From: Streptomyces sp. NBC_01351
Lineage (GTDB): Bacteria; Actinomycetota; Actinomycetes; Streptomycetales; Streptomycetaceae
Length of the DNA: 64,000 bases
Direction of reading: 5' to 3'
Assembly: GCF_036237315.1 (NCBI RefSeq)
Contig: NZ_CP108356.1
Coordinates: 6,329,501-6,393,500 of the forward strand
The position numbers were made by a program, and so were the translations under genes. The notes under the pieces are model-generated. The model was not told the DNA's origin. It did not search any database and saw only the letters and a list, made by a program, of their open reading frames with translations. Below are positions 28,285 to 38,414 of the stretch, one piece after another (within the stretch, counting starts at the first letter, position 1; every line of letters begins with the position of its first letter).

Positions 28285-31239
28285 ATGAGGCACCGCGCGA
28301 GATCGATCCTCGCCGCAAGCGCACTCGTCTTCGGAACCACACTCGCCGCGCTACCCGCGGCGGCCCAGCAGCAGTCCGGCTCCGCGCCCGCCGCCGACGA
28401 GGTACGGGTCTACGACGCCGACATCACCCGGGAGCAGGTCCCGCTCGTCCTCGCCGCCGGCCAGGATGCCCACGAGCTCTCCGAACGCGCCCCGGAGACC
28501 GGCACCGCCCGGGTCGAGCTCTTCCTCACCGGCGCCCAGGCCAAGGAGCTCGGCGCCCAGGGCGTCAAGCTCGCCGAGCGCAAGGTCGCGGCCGAGGGCC
28601 TGGCCCGGGCCAAGGCCGCCGGGGACGGGGTGTTCCGCCCGTACAGCGGCAAGGGCGGCCTCCAGGAGGAGATCCTGCGCACCGCCCGGGAGAACCCCGG
28701 GCTCACCAAGGTCGTCTCCATCGGCAAGACCGTCCAGGGCAAGGACATCCTCGCCCTCAAGGTCAGCAAGAACGCGAAGAAGACCAGGGACGGCGACAAG
28801 CCTTCCGTGCTCTACATGTCCAACCAGCACGCCCGTGAGTGGATCACCCCCGAGATGACCCGGCGGCTGATGCACCACACGGTCGACAGCTACGGCAAGG
28901 ACCCGCGGATCACCAAGCTGGTCGACTCCACCGAGCTGTGGTTCCTGCTCTCCGCCAACCCGGACGGCTACGACTTCACACACGCGCCCGACGGCGAGCG
29001 GCTGTGGCGCAAGAACCTGCGCGACAACAACGGCGACGGCAAGACCACCACCGGCGACGGCGTCGACCTCAACCGCAACTTCGGCTACAAGTGGGGCTAC
29101 GACAACGAGGGCTCCTCGCCGAACCAGGCCAGCGAGACCTACCGCGGCCCGAACGCCTCCTCCGAGCCCGAGACCACCGCCCTCGACGCCTTCCAGAAGC
29201 GCATCGGCTTCGACTACGCCATCAACTACCACTCCGCCGCCGAGCTGATCCTCTACGGCGTGGGCTGGCAGGTGGCCACCCCCACCCCCGACGACGTCGC
29301 CTACAAGACGCTCGCCGGCACCCCGGAGAACCCGGCCGTCCCCGGCTACTACCCGCAGGTCTCCTCCGAGCTCTACACCACCAACGGCGAGGCCGACGGC
29401 CACGCCTCCAACGTCAACGGCATCATGATGTTCACGCCGGAGATGACCACCTGCCAGACGGCTTCCGAGATCGACCCGAACGACCGGTGGAAGCCCGAGG
29501 ACTGCGCCTCCGGCTTCAACTTCCCGGACGACGAGAAGCTCATCCAGGCCGAGTTCGCCAAGAACATCCCCTTCGCGCTCACGGTCGGCGAGAGCGCCGC
29601 GCACCCCGACCGCCCGGCCTCGGCCGTGGGCCTGAGCGCCCCCGACTTCACCCTGGACCCCTTCACCACCTCCTACGTCGCCCGCGGTGAGGACCAGACG
29701 GTCTCCGTCACGGCCCGCAAGTCGCTGAAGGACAAGGAGCTCAACTTCCGCATCAACGGCGGCCGTACGCACGACGAGGACCTGGAGGCCTGGAAGGGCG
29801 GCGAGGTCTACGGCGGCGAGGACAACAACTGGTTCGACGAGTACCGGGCCGAGGTCGACGGCGCCCGGCCCGGCGACAAGGTCGAGGTCTGGTTCACCGG
29901 CCGCGACCGCTCGGGCAAGAAGGTCTCGAGCGAGCACTTCACCTACACCGTGGCCGAGCGGCCGCGCGCGGACGTGCTGGTGATCGCCGAGGAGGGCGCT
30001 AAGGCCCAGCACGCCCAGACGTACGTCGACGCCCTGCGCGCCAACGGCAGGTCCGCCGCGGTCTGGGACGTCGCCGTCCAGGGCGCCCCGCACCACCTCG
30101 GAGTGCTCTCCCACTTCGGTACGGCCGTCCACTACACCGGCGCCAAGACCCCCGGCGGCGACACCCAGCTCGCGGTGCGCGACTACCTCAACGAGGGCGG
30201 GAAACTGATCGAGGCCGGTGAGCTGGCGGGCGGCAACGCCCAGGTCGGCCGCGCCGTGACCAACGACTTCAGCCAGTACTGGCTCGGCGCCTACGGCCGC
30301 ACCAACGCCGCCGGCGCCACCGCCTTCACCGGAGCCGGCGCCCTCGGCAGTACCCAGAGCGCCCTCGGCGACGCCGCGGGCAACCCGCTGAACGCCCCCG
30401 GCTCCTACACCGTCACCTCCGAGACCCTGGCTCCCGAGCAGTTCCCGCAGTTCAAGAGCGCGCAGGCGGGCCGGTTCGCCGGGGTCGTGAACCCGTACGC
30501 CCCGTACGCGGGCAGCCAGATGGCTTCGGCGCTGCACGCCGACGACGACTGGAAGCGCCTCGTACGCACCATCGACCTGACCGGCGTCTCCGCAGCCGAC
30601 AAGCCGCAGTTGAAGCTCGCCATGAGCTGGAACGTCGAGGAGGGCTACGACCACGCGGCGCTGGAGGCGCACACGGTCGGCGCGGACGACTGGACCACGC
30701 TGCCGGACACGGGCGGCCTGACCAGCTCTACCGTTCCCGAGGAGTGCGGGGCCGGATTCTTCATCAACGGCCACCCCTTCCTGCGCCACTACCTCACCCT
30801 GGAAGGCGGGGGCTGCACCGCGCAGGGCACCAGCGGGGCCTGGAACACCTTCACGGCCTCCTCCGGCGGCTGGAAGCAGGTCTCCTTCGACCTGAGCGCC
30901 TACGCGGGCAAGACCGTGGAGGTCTCGCTCTCCTACATCGCCGACGGAGGCGTGGGCGGCCGAGGGGTCTTCGCCGACGAGGCACGGCTGTCCGTGGGGG
31001 GAGTGGACCAGACCACTGAAGGTTTCGAGACGTCTCTCGGAGCCTGGATCGCGCAGGGATCGCCCGCCGGCAGCCCTGAAGTTCCGGGCGATTGGTCCCG
31101 GTCCGGGGAGCTGTTCAAGTCCTATGCGGCCGTCACTACGCGTGACACCGTTCTCCTCGGCTTCGGCCTGGAACACCTGCCGGCCGCCGCCGACCGCTCC
31201 CTACTCGTCGGTAAGGCGCTTTGGGCGCTGAACCGCTGA
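28285..31239 (+). CDS. Secreted M14 zinc carboxypeptidase, large
   Basis: 984 residues with a signal peptide (about 1-27, ending LPAAAQ). The M14 catalytic domain spans about 118-430: zinc ligands in NQHAREWITPEM (His182, Glu185) and NYHS (His316), substrate-binding NPDGYDFTH and GVDLNRNFGYKWG. Past residue ~450 lie beta-rich domains, a middle segment DVLVIAEEGAKAQHAQTYVDAL like a dockable sugar/peptide-binding module, and a C-terminal part (LAMSWNVEEGYDHAALEAHTVGADDWTTLPD) resembling the MAM-like/immune-inhibitor-A domain of secreted metalloproteases. Probably digests extracellular peptides. Much longer than a plain M14 enzyme. Confidence 0.88.
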   Translation: MRHRARSILAASALVFGTTLAALPAAAQQQSGSAPAADEVRVYDADITREQVPLVLAAGQDAHELSERAPETGTARVELFLTGAQAKELGAQGVKLAERKVAAEGLARAKAAGDGVFRPYSGKGGLQEEILRTARENPGLTKVVSIGKTVQGKDILALKVSKNAKKTRDGDKPSVLYMSNQHAREWITPEMTRRLMHHTVDSYGKDPRITKLVDSTELWFLLSANPDGYDFTHAPDGERLWRKNLRDNNGDGKTTTGDGVDLNRNFGYKWGYDNEGSSPNQASETYRGPNASSEPETTALDAFQKRIGFDYAINYHSAAELILYGVGWQVATPTPDDVAYKTLAGTPENPAVPGYYPQVSSELYTTNGEADGHASNVNGIMMFTPEMTTCQTASEIDPNDRWKPEDCASGFNFPDDEKLIQAEFAKNIPFALTVGESAAHPDRPASAVGLSAPDFTLDPFTTSYVARGEDQTVSVTARKSLKDKELNFRINGGRTHDEDLEAWKGGEVYGGEDNNWFDEYRAEVDGARPGDKVEVWFTGRDRSGKKVSSEHFTYTVAERPRADVLVIAEEGAKAQHAQTYVDALRANGRSAAVWDVAVQGAPHHLGVLSHFGTAVHYTGAKTPGGDTQLAVRDYLNEGGKLIEAGELAGGNAQVGRAVTNDFSQYWLGAYGRTNAAGATAFTGAGALGSTQSALGDAAGNPLNAPGSYTVTSETLAPEQFPQFKSAQAGRFAGVVNPYAPYAGSQMASALHADDDWKRLVRTIDLTGVSAADKPQLKLAMSWNVEEGYDHAALEAHTVGADDWTTLPDTGGLTSSTVPEECGAGFFINGHPFLRHYLTLEGGGCTAQGTSGAWNTFTASSGGWKQVSFDLSAYAGKTVEVSLSYIADGGVGGRGVFADEARLSVGGVDQTTEGFETSLGAWIAQGSPAGSPEVPGDWSRSGELFKSYAAVTTRDTVLLGFGLEHLPAAADRSLLVGKALWALNR

Positions 31240-31263
31240 CCAGCACCCCCGTACCGCGCTCAC

Positions 31264-31358
31264 TCTGAGTGACAGGGGCCAAGGTCCCCGGGGTCCCGTT
31301 CCGCGGCCTGCGGCACGGGGCTCCAGGGCGTGTCAGGTCACATTCGATGTCACTCAGA
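31264..31358. promoter_or_regulatory. Widely spaced inverted repeat upstream of gap
   Basis: TCTGAGTGACA (31264-31274) and its exact complement TGTCACTCAGA (31348-31358) stand 84 bp apart centre to centre. The second lies at the -35 region of a possible promoter with -10 TAGGGT (31373-31378). Could be a looped operator. Confidence 0.5.
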
Positions 31359-31383
31359 AGCTCACGGAGAGGTAGGGTCGTAA

Positions 31384-32454
<1,071 letters not shown>

Positions 32455-32484
32455 GAACGTAGGGCAAGGCAGCACGATGTGAGC

Positions 32485-32545
32485 ACAGGGTCCGTGACAG
32501 CGCGATGGTGCGCCGCACGGGCCCTGTTGCTTGTCTCGTACCCTC
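32485..32545 (+). terminator. Hairpin between gap and pgk (partial terminator/attenuator)
   Basis: ACAGGGTCCGTG (32485-32496) pairs with CACGGGCCCTGT (32516-32527), one G-U, with a smaller GC-rich hairpin in the loop, then TGCTTGTCTCG and a pyrimidine-rich stretch. May make gap more abundant than pgk. Confidence 0.6.
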
Positions 32546-32596
32546 TTCTCGCCCGGTGGGCCCTACGCCCCGCACGGGAACAAGGAGTAGAAACAC

Positions 32597-33808
32597 ATGA
32601 AGACGATCGACGAACTTCTCGCCGAAGGCGTGTCCGGAAAGCGGGTCTTCGTCCGCGCCGACCTGAACGTGCCGCTCGCGAACGGTGAGATCACCGACGA
32701 CGGACGCATCCGCGCCGTCCAGCCGACCATCGCGAAGCTCGCCGAAGCCGGCGCCCGCGTGGTCGTGGCCTCGCACCTGGGCCGCCCCAAGGGCGCCCCG
32801 GACCCGGCCTTCTCGCTGGCCCCCGCCGCCAAGCGGCTGGGCGAACTGCTCGGCACCGACGTCGCGTTCGCCACCGACACCGTCGGCGACTCCGCCAAGG
32901 AGACCGTCGCAGCCCTCACCGACGGCAAGATCGCCGTCATCGAGAACCTGCGCTTCAACGCCGGTGAGACCTCGAAGGACGACGCCGAGCGCGGCGCCTT
33001 CGCGGACCAGCTCGCCGAGCTGGCCGACGTCTACGTCGGCGACGGCTTCGGCGCCGTCCACCGCAAGCACGCCTCGGTCTTCGACCTGCCCGCGCGCCTC
33101 CCGCACGCGGCCGGCTACCTCATCGCCACCGAGGTCGGCGTCCTGAAGAAGCTCACCGCCGAGGTCGAGCGCCCGTACGTGGTCGTGCTCGGCGGCGCCA
33201 AGGTCTCCGACAAGCTCGCCGTCATCGACGAGCTGCTCGGCAAGGCCGACCGCATCCTCATCGGCGGTGGCATGGCCTACACCTTCCTCAAGGCCCTGGG
33301 CCACGAGGTCGGCATCTCCCTCCTCCAGGAGGACCAGATCCCGACGGTGACCGAGTACATGAAGCGGGCCAAGGAGACCGGCGTCGAGCTGGTCCTCCCG
33401 GTCGACGTGCTGGTCTCCAAGGACTTCCCCGACCTCAAGGGCAAGACCCCCGCGGACTTCGAGACGGTCGCCATGGACGGGATCCCCGCCGACAAGGAGG
33501 GCCTGGACATCGGCCCGAAGACGCGCGAGCTGTACGCGTCGAAGATCGCCGACGCCAAGACCGTGTTCTGGAACGGCCCGGTCGGCGTCTTCGAACACCC
33601 CGACTACGCGGGCGGCACCACCGCCATCGCGCAGGCCCTCGTCGACAGCAGCGCCTTCACCGTGGTCGGCGGTGGCGACAGCGCCGCGGCGGTCCGCATC
33701 CTGGGCTTCGACGAGAATGCCTTCGGCCACATTTCCACCGGTGGTGGCGCCTCCCTCGAATACCTCGAGGGCAAGACGCTCCCCGGCCTCGCCGCCCTGG
33801 AGGGCTAA
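32597..33808 (+). CDS. pgk: Phosphoglycerate kinase
   Basis: 403-residue glycolytic kinase making ATP from 1,3-bisphosphoglycerate. N-lobe RADLNVPLANGEITDDGRIRA and SHLGRPKGA, the C-lobe nucleotide site GGAKVSDKLAVI and the C-terminal GGGDSAAAVRILG are intact. ATG at 32597 with AAGGAG ten nt upstream. Six nt before tpiA. Confidence 0.97.
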   Translation: MKTIDELLAEGVSGKRVFVRADLNVPLANGEITDDGRIRAVQPTIAKLAEAGARVVVASHLGRPKGAPDPAFSLAPAAKRLGELLGTDVAFATDTVGDSAKETVAALTDGKIAVIENLRFNAGETSKDDAERGAFADQLAELADVYVGDGFGAVHRKHASVFDLPARLPHAAGYLIATEVGVLKKLTAEVERPYVVVLGGAKVSDKLAVIDELLGKADRILIGGGMAYTFLKALGHEVGISLLQEDQIPTVTEYMKRAKETGVELVLPVDVLVSKDFPDLKGKTPADFETVAMDGIPADKEGLDIGPKTRELYASKIADAKTVFWNGPVGVFEHPDYAGGTTAIAQALVDSSAFTVVGGGDSAAAVRILGFDENAFGHISTGGGASLEYLEGKTLPGLAALEG

Positions 33809-33814
33809 AACCCC

Positions 33815-34603
33815 ATGACTGCCGTTGTAAACGGACGCACCCCGCTGATGGCGGGCAACTGGAAGATGAACCTCAACCACCTCGAGGCCATCGCCCACGT
33901 CCAGAAGCTCGCCTTCGCCCTCGCCGACAAGGACTACGACGCCGTCGAGGTCGCGGTGCTGCCGCCCTTCGTCGACCTGCGCTCGGTCCAGACCCTGGTC
34001 GACGGCGACAAGCTGAAGATCAAGTACGGCGCCCAGGACATCTCCGCGCAGGACTCCGGCGCCTACACCGGCGAGATCTCCGGCCCGATGCTCGCCAAGC
34101 TGAAGTGCACGTACGTGGCCGTCGGCCACAGCGAGCGCCGTCAGTACCACGGTGAGAACGACGAGCTCTGCAACGCCAAGGTCAAGGCCGCCTTCAAGCA
34201 CGGGCTCACCCCGATCCTGTGCGTCGGCGAGGGCCTGGACGTCCGCAAGGCGGGCCGGCAGGTCCAGTTCACGCTGGCCCAGCTCGACGGCGGCCTCAAG
34301 GACGTCCCGGCCGAGCAGGTCGAGTCCATCGTGATCGCCTACGAGCCCGTGTGGGCCATCGGCACCGGCGAGGTCGCCACCCCCGAGGACGCCCAGGAGG
34401 TCTGCGGGGCGATCCGCGGCCGTCTCGCGGAGCTGTACTCGCAGGAGCTGGCCGACAAGGTCCGCATCCAGTACGGCGGCTCGGTCAAGTCCGGGAACAT
34501 CGCGGCGATCATGGCCCAGCCCGACGTCGACGGCGCCCTGATCGGCGGCGCGGCGCTGGACGTGGACGAGTTCGTCAAGATCGTCCGCTTCCGCGACCAG
34601 TGA
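33815..34603 (+). CDS. tpiA: Triosephosphate isomerase
   Basis: 262-residue TIM-barrel enzyme interconverting dihydroxyacetone phosphate and glyceraldehyde 3-phosphate. Catalytic Lys in AGNWKMNLN, His in [17 protein letters not shown], Glu in [11 protein letters not shown], and phosphate-binding loops YGGSVKSGN and GGAALD. Starts six nt after pgk, using the GGAGGG in its 3' end. Followed by a strong hairpin before secG. Confidence 0.97.
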   Translation: MTAVVNGRTPLMAGNWKMNLNHLEAIAHVQKLAFALADKDYDAVEVAVLPPFVDLRSVQTLVDGDKLKIKYGAQDISAQDSGAYTGEISGPMLAKLKCTYVAVGHSERRQYHGENDELCNAKVKAAFKHGLTPILCVGEGLDVRKAGRQVQFTLAQLDGGLKDVPAEQVESIVIAYEPVWAIGTGEVATPEDAQEVCGAIRGRLAELYSQELADKVRIQYGGSVKSGNIAAIMAQPDVDGALIGGAALDVDEFVKIVRFRDQ

Positions 34604-34634
34604 GTATGCGGTAGGGCCGATCCGTCGTACCCTT

Positions 34635-34674
34635 GCGGGGGCCAGGGGCTGAACCATCAGCTGCTGGCCCCCGC
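34635..34674 (+). terminator. Hairpin after tpiA
   Basis: GCGGGGGCCAG (34635-34645) pairs with CTGGCCCCCGC (34664-34674); the intervening GGGCTGA/TCAGCT adds a further short stem. Likely terminator of gap-pgk-tpiA, or attenuator before secG. Confidence 0.65.
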
Positions 34675-34726
34675 GCACGCACCGCAAAGCCGGAAAGCCA
34701 GTAAAGCCAGAAAGTAGGAATCAGCC

Positions 34727-34963
34727 GTGATTATGGGGTTCTCGATCGCCCTGATCGTCTTCAGCGCCCTGCTGATGCTGCTCGTGCTGATGCACAAGGG
34801 CAAGGGCGGCGGCCTTTCCGACATGTTCGGCGGCGGCATGCAGTCCTCGGTCGGCGGTTCCTCCGTGGCGGAGCGCAACCTGGACCGCATCACCGTCGTC
34901 GTCGGTCTGCTGTGGTTCGCGTGCATCGTCGCCCTCGGCCTGCTCATGAAGTCGAGCACCTGA
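34727..34963 (+). CDS. secG: Protein translocase subunit SecG
   Basis: 78-residue auxiliary subunit of the SecYEG translocon. Two membrane helices (about 4-21 and 55-75) flank the conserved loop GKGGGLSDMFGGGMQSSVGGSSVAERNLDR. GTG at 34727 with TAGGA about eight nt before it; the ATG at 34733 is an alternative. Often linked to tpiA in actinobacteria. Confidence 0.95.
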   Translation: MIMGFSIALIVFSALLMLLVLMHKGKGGGLSDMFGGGMQSSVGGSSVAERNLDRITVVVGLLWFACIVALGLLMKSST

Positions 34964-34989
34964 CCGTTCTGGCCAACCGGCAGTACGGT
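34960..34989 (+). promoter_or_regulatory. Possible housekeeping promoter for the RbpA-like gene
   Basis: CTGACC (34960-34965), 18-nt spacer, TACGGT (34984-34989). It overlaps the secG stop and would give a leader of about 175 nt before the GTG at 35173. Confidence 0.35.
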
Positions 34990-35172
34990 CGACGGAGCCC
35001 GGCCTATCATGAGGTCCTGCGCCCTGGTTGCGGAACGAGTTATTCTGCTCCCCGCACCTGAGGGGGATGATCCCTCCGCACGCTGAACGTGAGTTGGGCT
35101 TCACGTACCCGGGGCGCTCCAGCAGAAATGCCCTCATGCTTGGCGGCACCATCACGCAGGGGAGTTACGACC

Positions 35173-35508
35173 GTGGCAAGTGGCAACGCGATCCGTGGTA
35201 GCCGGGTCGGCGCGGGGCCGATGGGCGAGGCCGAGCGCGGCGAGTCCGCGCCCCGCCTGCGCATCTCCTTCTGGTGCTCGAACGGGCACGAGACGCAGCC
35301 GAGCTTCGCCAGTGACGCGCAGGTGCCGGACACCTGGGACTGCCCGCGCTGCGGGTTCCCGGCCGGCCAGGACCGCGACAATCCGCCGGCGCCGCCGCGC
35401 ACCGAACCGTACAAGACGCACCTGGCGTACGTACGGGAACGGCGGACGGACGCCGACGGCGAGGCCATCCTCGCGGAGGCGCTCGCCAAACTCCGCGGAG
35501 AGATCTGA
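35173..35508 (+). CDS. RbpA-family RNA polymerase-binding protein (paralog)
   Basis: 111 residues. The core matches RbpA, the actinobacterial factor that binds RNA polymerase and the principal sigma factor: zinc-type residues CSNGHE and CPRCG, and a C-terminal sigma-interaction helix region [33 protein letters not shown]. The RbpA hallmark THWDMLMERR is changed to [10 protein letters not shown], so I take it as a second, diverged member rather than the main RbpA. GTG at 35173 is preceded by GGGGAG. Stands alone between secG and pgi. Confidence 0.82.
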   Translation: MASGNAIRGSRVGAGPMGEAERGESAPRLRISFWCSNGHETQPSFASDAQVPDTWDCPRCGFPAGQDRDNPPAPPRTEPYKTHLAYVRERRTDADGEAILAEALAKLRGEI

Positions 35509-35530
35509 TAGCACGCGGCAAGCATGACTT

Positions 35531-35580
35531 GAGGCCCGGTCACGCAGGAGTCTTCCTCCTGCGCGACCGGGCCTCTTTGT
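35531..35580 (+). terminator. Terminator after the RbpA-like gene
   Basis: GAGGCCCGGTC (35531-35541) pairs with GACCGGGCCTC (35565-35575), inner stem GCAGGAG/CTCCTGC, followed by TTTGTGTG. Confidence 0.85.
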
Positions 35581-35651
35581 GTGGGTTGTGCCGCTTCGGA
35601 TCCCTTAGGTTGGAGTTCGGCGGGGCACGACAGGACGGAAGAAACGGGTTG

Positions 35652-37316
35652 ATGTCCGAGATGAATGCGGAAAGCCGTACGAGGTTGAACCGGACCGCGG
35701 AGTGGCTGGCACTCGGCAAGCACCGGGAAGAGTTCGGGCAGACGCACCTGCGGGACTTGTTCGAGGAGAATCCGGGCCGCGGCACCGGCTACACCCTGCG
35801 GGTCGGGGACCTGCACATCGACTACTCGAAGCACCTCGTGACCGACGAGACGCTGACGCTGCTCCGCGAACTCGCGGCGGCGACGGGCGTGGCCGGGCTG
35901 CGCGAGGCCATGTTCCGCGGCGAGAAGATCAACACCACGGAGGACCGGGCGGTCCTGCACACCGCCCTGCGCGCCCCCGGGGACGCGGTCGTCGAGGTGG
36001 ACGGCGAGAACGTCGTCCCCGGCGTGCACGCCGTCCTGGACAAGATGGCGGCCTTCTCCGACCAGATCAGGTCGGGGCAGTGGACCGGCTCCACCGGCAA
36101 GCGCATCAAGAACGTCGTCAACATCGGCATCGGCGGCTCCGACCTCGGTCCGGCGATGGCGTACGAGGCCCTGCGGGCCTTCACCGACCGCGCTCTGACC
36201 GTGCGTTTCGTGTCCAACGTGGACGGCGCCGACCTGCACGAGGCCGTACGGGACCTGGACCCGGCCGAGACGCTGTTCATCATCGCCTCAAAGACCTTCA
36301 CCACCATCGAGACCATCACCAACGCCACGTCGGCGCGCACCTGGCTGCTGGCCGGGCTGGGCGGAGACCAGGCGGCGGTGGCGCGGCACTTCGTGGCGCT
36401 GTCGACCAACGCCGAGAAGGTCACGGACTTCGGCATCGATCCGGCCAATATGTTCGAGTTCTGGGACTGGGTCGGCGGACGCTACTCCTTCGACTCGGCC
36501 ATCGGGCTCTCGCTGATGATCGCGATCGGCCCGGACGCCTTCCGGGAACTGCTCGGCGGCTTCCACGCCATGGACGAGCACTTCCGCACGGCGCCGGCCG
36601 AGGAGAACGCTCCGCTGCTGCTGGGCCTGTTGGGGATCTGGTACGGCGCGTTCTTCGACGCGCAGTCGCACGCGGTGCTCCCGTACAGCCACTACCTCTC
36701 GCGGTTCACGGCGTACTTGCAGCAGCTCGACATGGAGTCCAACGGCAAGTCCGTGGACCGGGACGGCAATCCGGTGGACTGGCAGACGGGCCCGGTGGTC
36801 TGGGGCACGCCCGGCACCAACGGGCAGCACGCCTACTACCAGCTCATCCACCAGGGCACGCGGGTGATCCCCGCGGACTTCATCGGTTTCGCCCGGCCAG
36901 TGGCGGAGCTGGAGGACGGTCCGGCGGCCCAGCACGACCTGCTGATGGCGAACTTCTTCGCGCAGACGCAGGCCCTGGCCTTCGGCAAGACCCCCGAGGA
37001 AGTACGGGCGGAGGGCGTCCCGGACGAGCTGGTCCCGCACAAGACCTTCAAGGGCAACCACCCGACGACCACCATCCTGGCGGACGAGCTCACCCCGGCG
37101 GTGCTCGGCCAGCTGATCGCGCTGTACGAGCACAAGGTGTTCGTCCAGGGCGCGGTGTGGAACATCGACTCCTTCGACCAGTGGGGCGTGGAGCTCGGCA
37201 AGGTCCTCGCCAAGCGCGTCGAGCCCGCGCTGACCGGGGGCGCGGACGTGCCGGGGCTGGATGCCTCCACGAAGGCCCTGGTGGCCACGTACAGGGCGCT
37301 GCGCGGCCGCAGCTGA
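35652..37316 (+). CDS. pgi: Glucose-6-phosphate isomerase
   Basis: 554-residue enzyme interconverting glucose 6-phosphate and fructose 6-phosphate. [37 protein letters not shown] and the signature [15 protein letters not shown] are present, as is the C-terminal catalytic [19 protein letters not shown] at 35652 chosen; 35661 is possible. Faces the pentose-phosphate operon tail to tail, with a 44-nt perfect palindrome in between. Confidence 0.97.
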   Translation: MSEMNAESRTRLNRTAEWLALGKHREEFGQTHLRDLFEENPGRGTGYTLRVGDLHIDYSKHLVTDETLTLLRELAAATGVAGLREAMFRGEKINTTEDRAVLHTALRAPGDAVVEVDGENVVPGVHAVLDKMAAFSDQIRSGQWTGSTGKRIKNVVNIGIGGSDLGPAMAYEALRAFTDRALTVRFVSNVDGADLHEAVRDLDPAETLFIIASKTFTTIETITNATSARTWLLAGLGGDQAAVARHFVALSTNAEKVTDFGIDPANMFEFWDWVGGRYSFDSAIGLSLMIAIGPDAFRELLGGFHAMDEHFRTAPAEENAPLLLGLLGIWYGAFFDAQSHAVLPYSHYLSRFTAYLQQLDMESNGKSVDRDGNPVDWQTGPVVWGTPGTNGQHAYYQLIHQGTRVIPADFIGFARPVAELEDGPAAQHDLLMANFFAQTQALAFGKTPEEVRAEGVPDELVPHKTFKGNHPTTTILADELTPAVLGQLIALYEHKVFVQGAVWNIDSFDQWGVELGKVLAKRVEPALTGGADVPGLDASTKALVATYRALRGRS

Positions 37317-37332
37317 CGCACGGACCGGAACG

Positions 37333-37376
37333 ACGGAACGGGCCCCGCACCTTCGAAGGTGCGGGGCCCGTTCCGT
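37333..37376. terminator. Bidirectional terminator between pgi and pgl
   Basis: Perfect 44-nt palindrome: ACGGAACGGGCCCCGCACCT on the left arm, exact complement on the right, centred at CTTCGAAG (37351-37358). It lies in the 74-nt gap of two convergent genes. Confidence 0.9.
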
Positions 37377-37390
37377 TCAGCCGGTCGCGT

Positions 37391-38179
37391 TCAGGACGAG
37401 GCCGGGGGGTACATCCCGCTCGGGAGCTTGGCCGCGGCCGCGCGGTCGAGGAGCCACAGGGTGCGGAAGAGGCCGTTGGCGGCCGCCGCCGGGGCCTGGA
37501 CCTCGCCCGCGCCGCCGAGGGCGATGGACACCGCGCCGGCCTTGTCCTCGCCGGCCGCGAGCAGCCAGACCTCGCGGGCCGCGCGGATCGCCGGGAGCGT
37601 CAGGGAGATCCGGGTGGGCGGGGGCTTGGGGGCGCCGTGGACGCCGACCACCGTGCGCTCGGTCTCGCGGGCCGCCGGGTGCTCCGGGAAGAGGGAGGCC
37701 ACGTGGGTGTCCGGGCCGACGCCGAGCATCAGCACGTCGAAGCGGGGGACCGGGCCGTGGTCCTCGGGGCCGGCCGCCTTCGCGAGCTCGGCGGCGTACG
37801 CGGCCGCGGCCGCGTCCACGTCGGGCCCGTACGGGCCGTCGGAGGCCGGCATGACGTGCACGCGGGCCGGGTCGACGGGGACGGAGTCCAGGAGGGCCTC
37901 GCGGGCCTGGGTGTGGTTGCGCTCGGGGTCGTCGGCGGGGACGTACCGCTCGTCTCCCCACCACAGGTCGAGGCGGGACCAGTCGACGGCGTCCCGGGCG
38001 GGGGCCGCCGCCAGTGCGGCGAGGAGGCCGTTGCCGTTGCGGCCGCCCGTGAGGACGACGGACGCGGTGCCGCGGGCCGTCTGCGCGTCCACGATCTTCG
38101 TGATGAGCCGGGCGGCCGTGGCCTGGGCCATCAGCTCCTTGTCCCGGTGGACGACGACCTGGGGAGTCGTCATACCCAT
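37391..38179 (-). CDS. pgl: 6-phosphogluconolactonase
   Basis: 262-residue DevB-type lactonase that hydrolyses 6-phosphogluconolactone in the pentose phosphate pathway. Family segments: SVVLTGGRNGNGLLAAL, WSRLDLWWGDERYVPADDPERN, DVLMLGVGPDTHVASLFPEH. Start ATG at 38179 (MGMTTPQVVV) with GAAGG nine nt upstream; ATG at 38173 is the alternative. Last gene of tkt-tal-zwf-opcA-pgl; a dispersed repeat (copy 3) separates it from opcA. Confidence 0.93.
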   Translation of the reverse strand: MGMTTPQVVVHRDKELMAQATAARLITKIVDAQTARGTASVVLTGGRNGNGLLAALAAAPARDAVDWSRLDLWWGDERYVPADDPERNHTQAREALLDSVPVDPARVHVMPASDGPYGPDVDAAAAAYAAELAKAAGPEDHGPVPRFDVLMLGVGPDTHVASLFPEHPAARETERTVVGVHGAPKPPPTRISLTLPAIRAAREVWLLAAGEDKAGAVSIALGGAGEVQAPAAAANGLFRTLWLLDRAAAAKLPSGMYPPASS

Positions 38180-38271
38180 GTGCTGCCGCCTTCGTTGGTA
38201 GTGCGGGTGGGGCGGGTGCGGGCGGGTGCCGCTGCGCGGAGCTGCTCCCCGCCCCGCCCTTTCTCCGTTTC

Positions 38272-38385
38272 CCGGGGCTCCGCCCCGGACCCCGCGCCTC
38301 AAACGCCGGCGAGGCTGGGCCTTTCAGCCGTCCGGCGTTTGAGGACCGGGGTCTGGGGCGGAGCCCCGGTTTCGGGAAGGGGCGG
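38272..38385. repeat. Dispersed inverted repeat, copy 3 (between opcA and pgl)
   Basis: GGGGCTCCGCCCCGGACCC (from 38275), CCTCAAACGCCGG (from 38297) pairing with CCGGCGTTTGAGG (to 38343), then GGCGGAGCCCC. The simplest and most symmetrical copy. It lies between two same-direction genes of one pathway. Confidence 0.85.
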
Positions 38386-38414
38386 GGTGGGGGAGAGCCC
38401 CGCAGGGCCCCGTT

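Noticed and set aside
28351..31176. Long minus-strand open frame opposite the carboxypeptidase
   Set aside because: Shadow of a GC-rich gene: G/C-biased third positions of the real gene leave the antisense frame free of stops. Its product is low-complexity Gly/Val/Asp/Leu without motifs.
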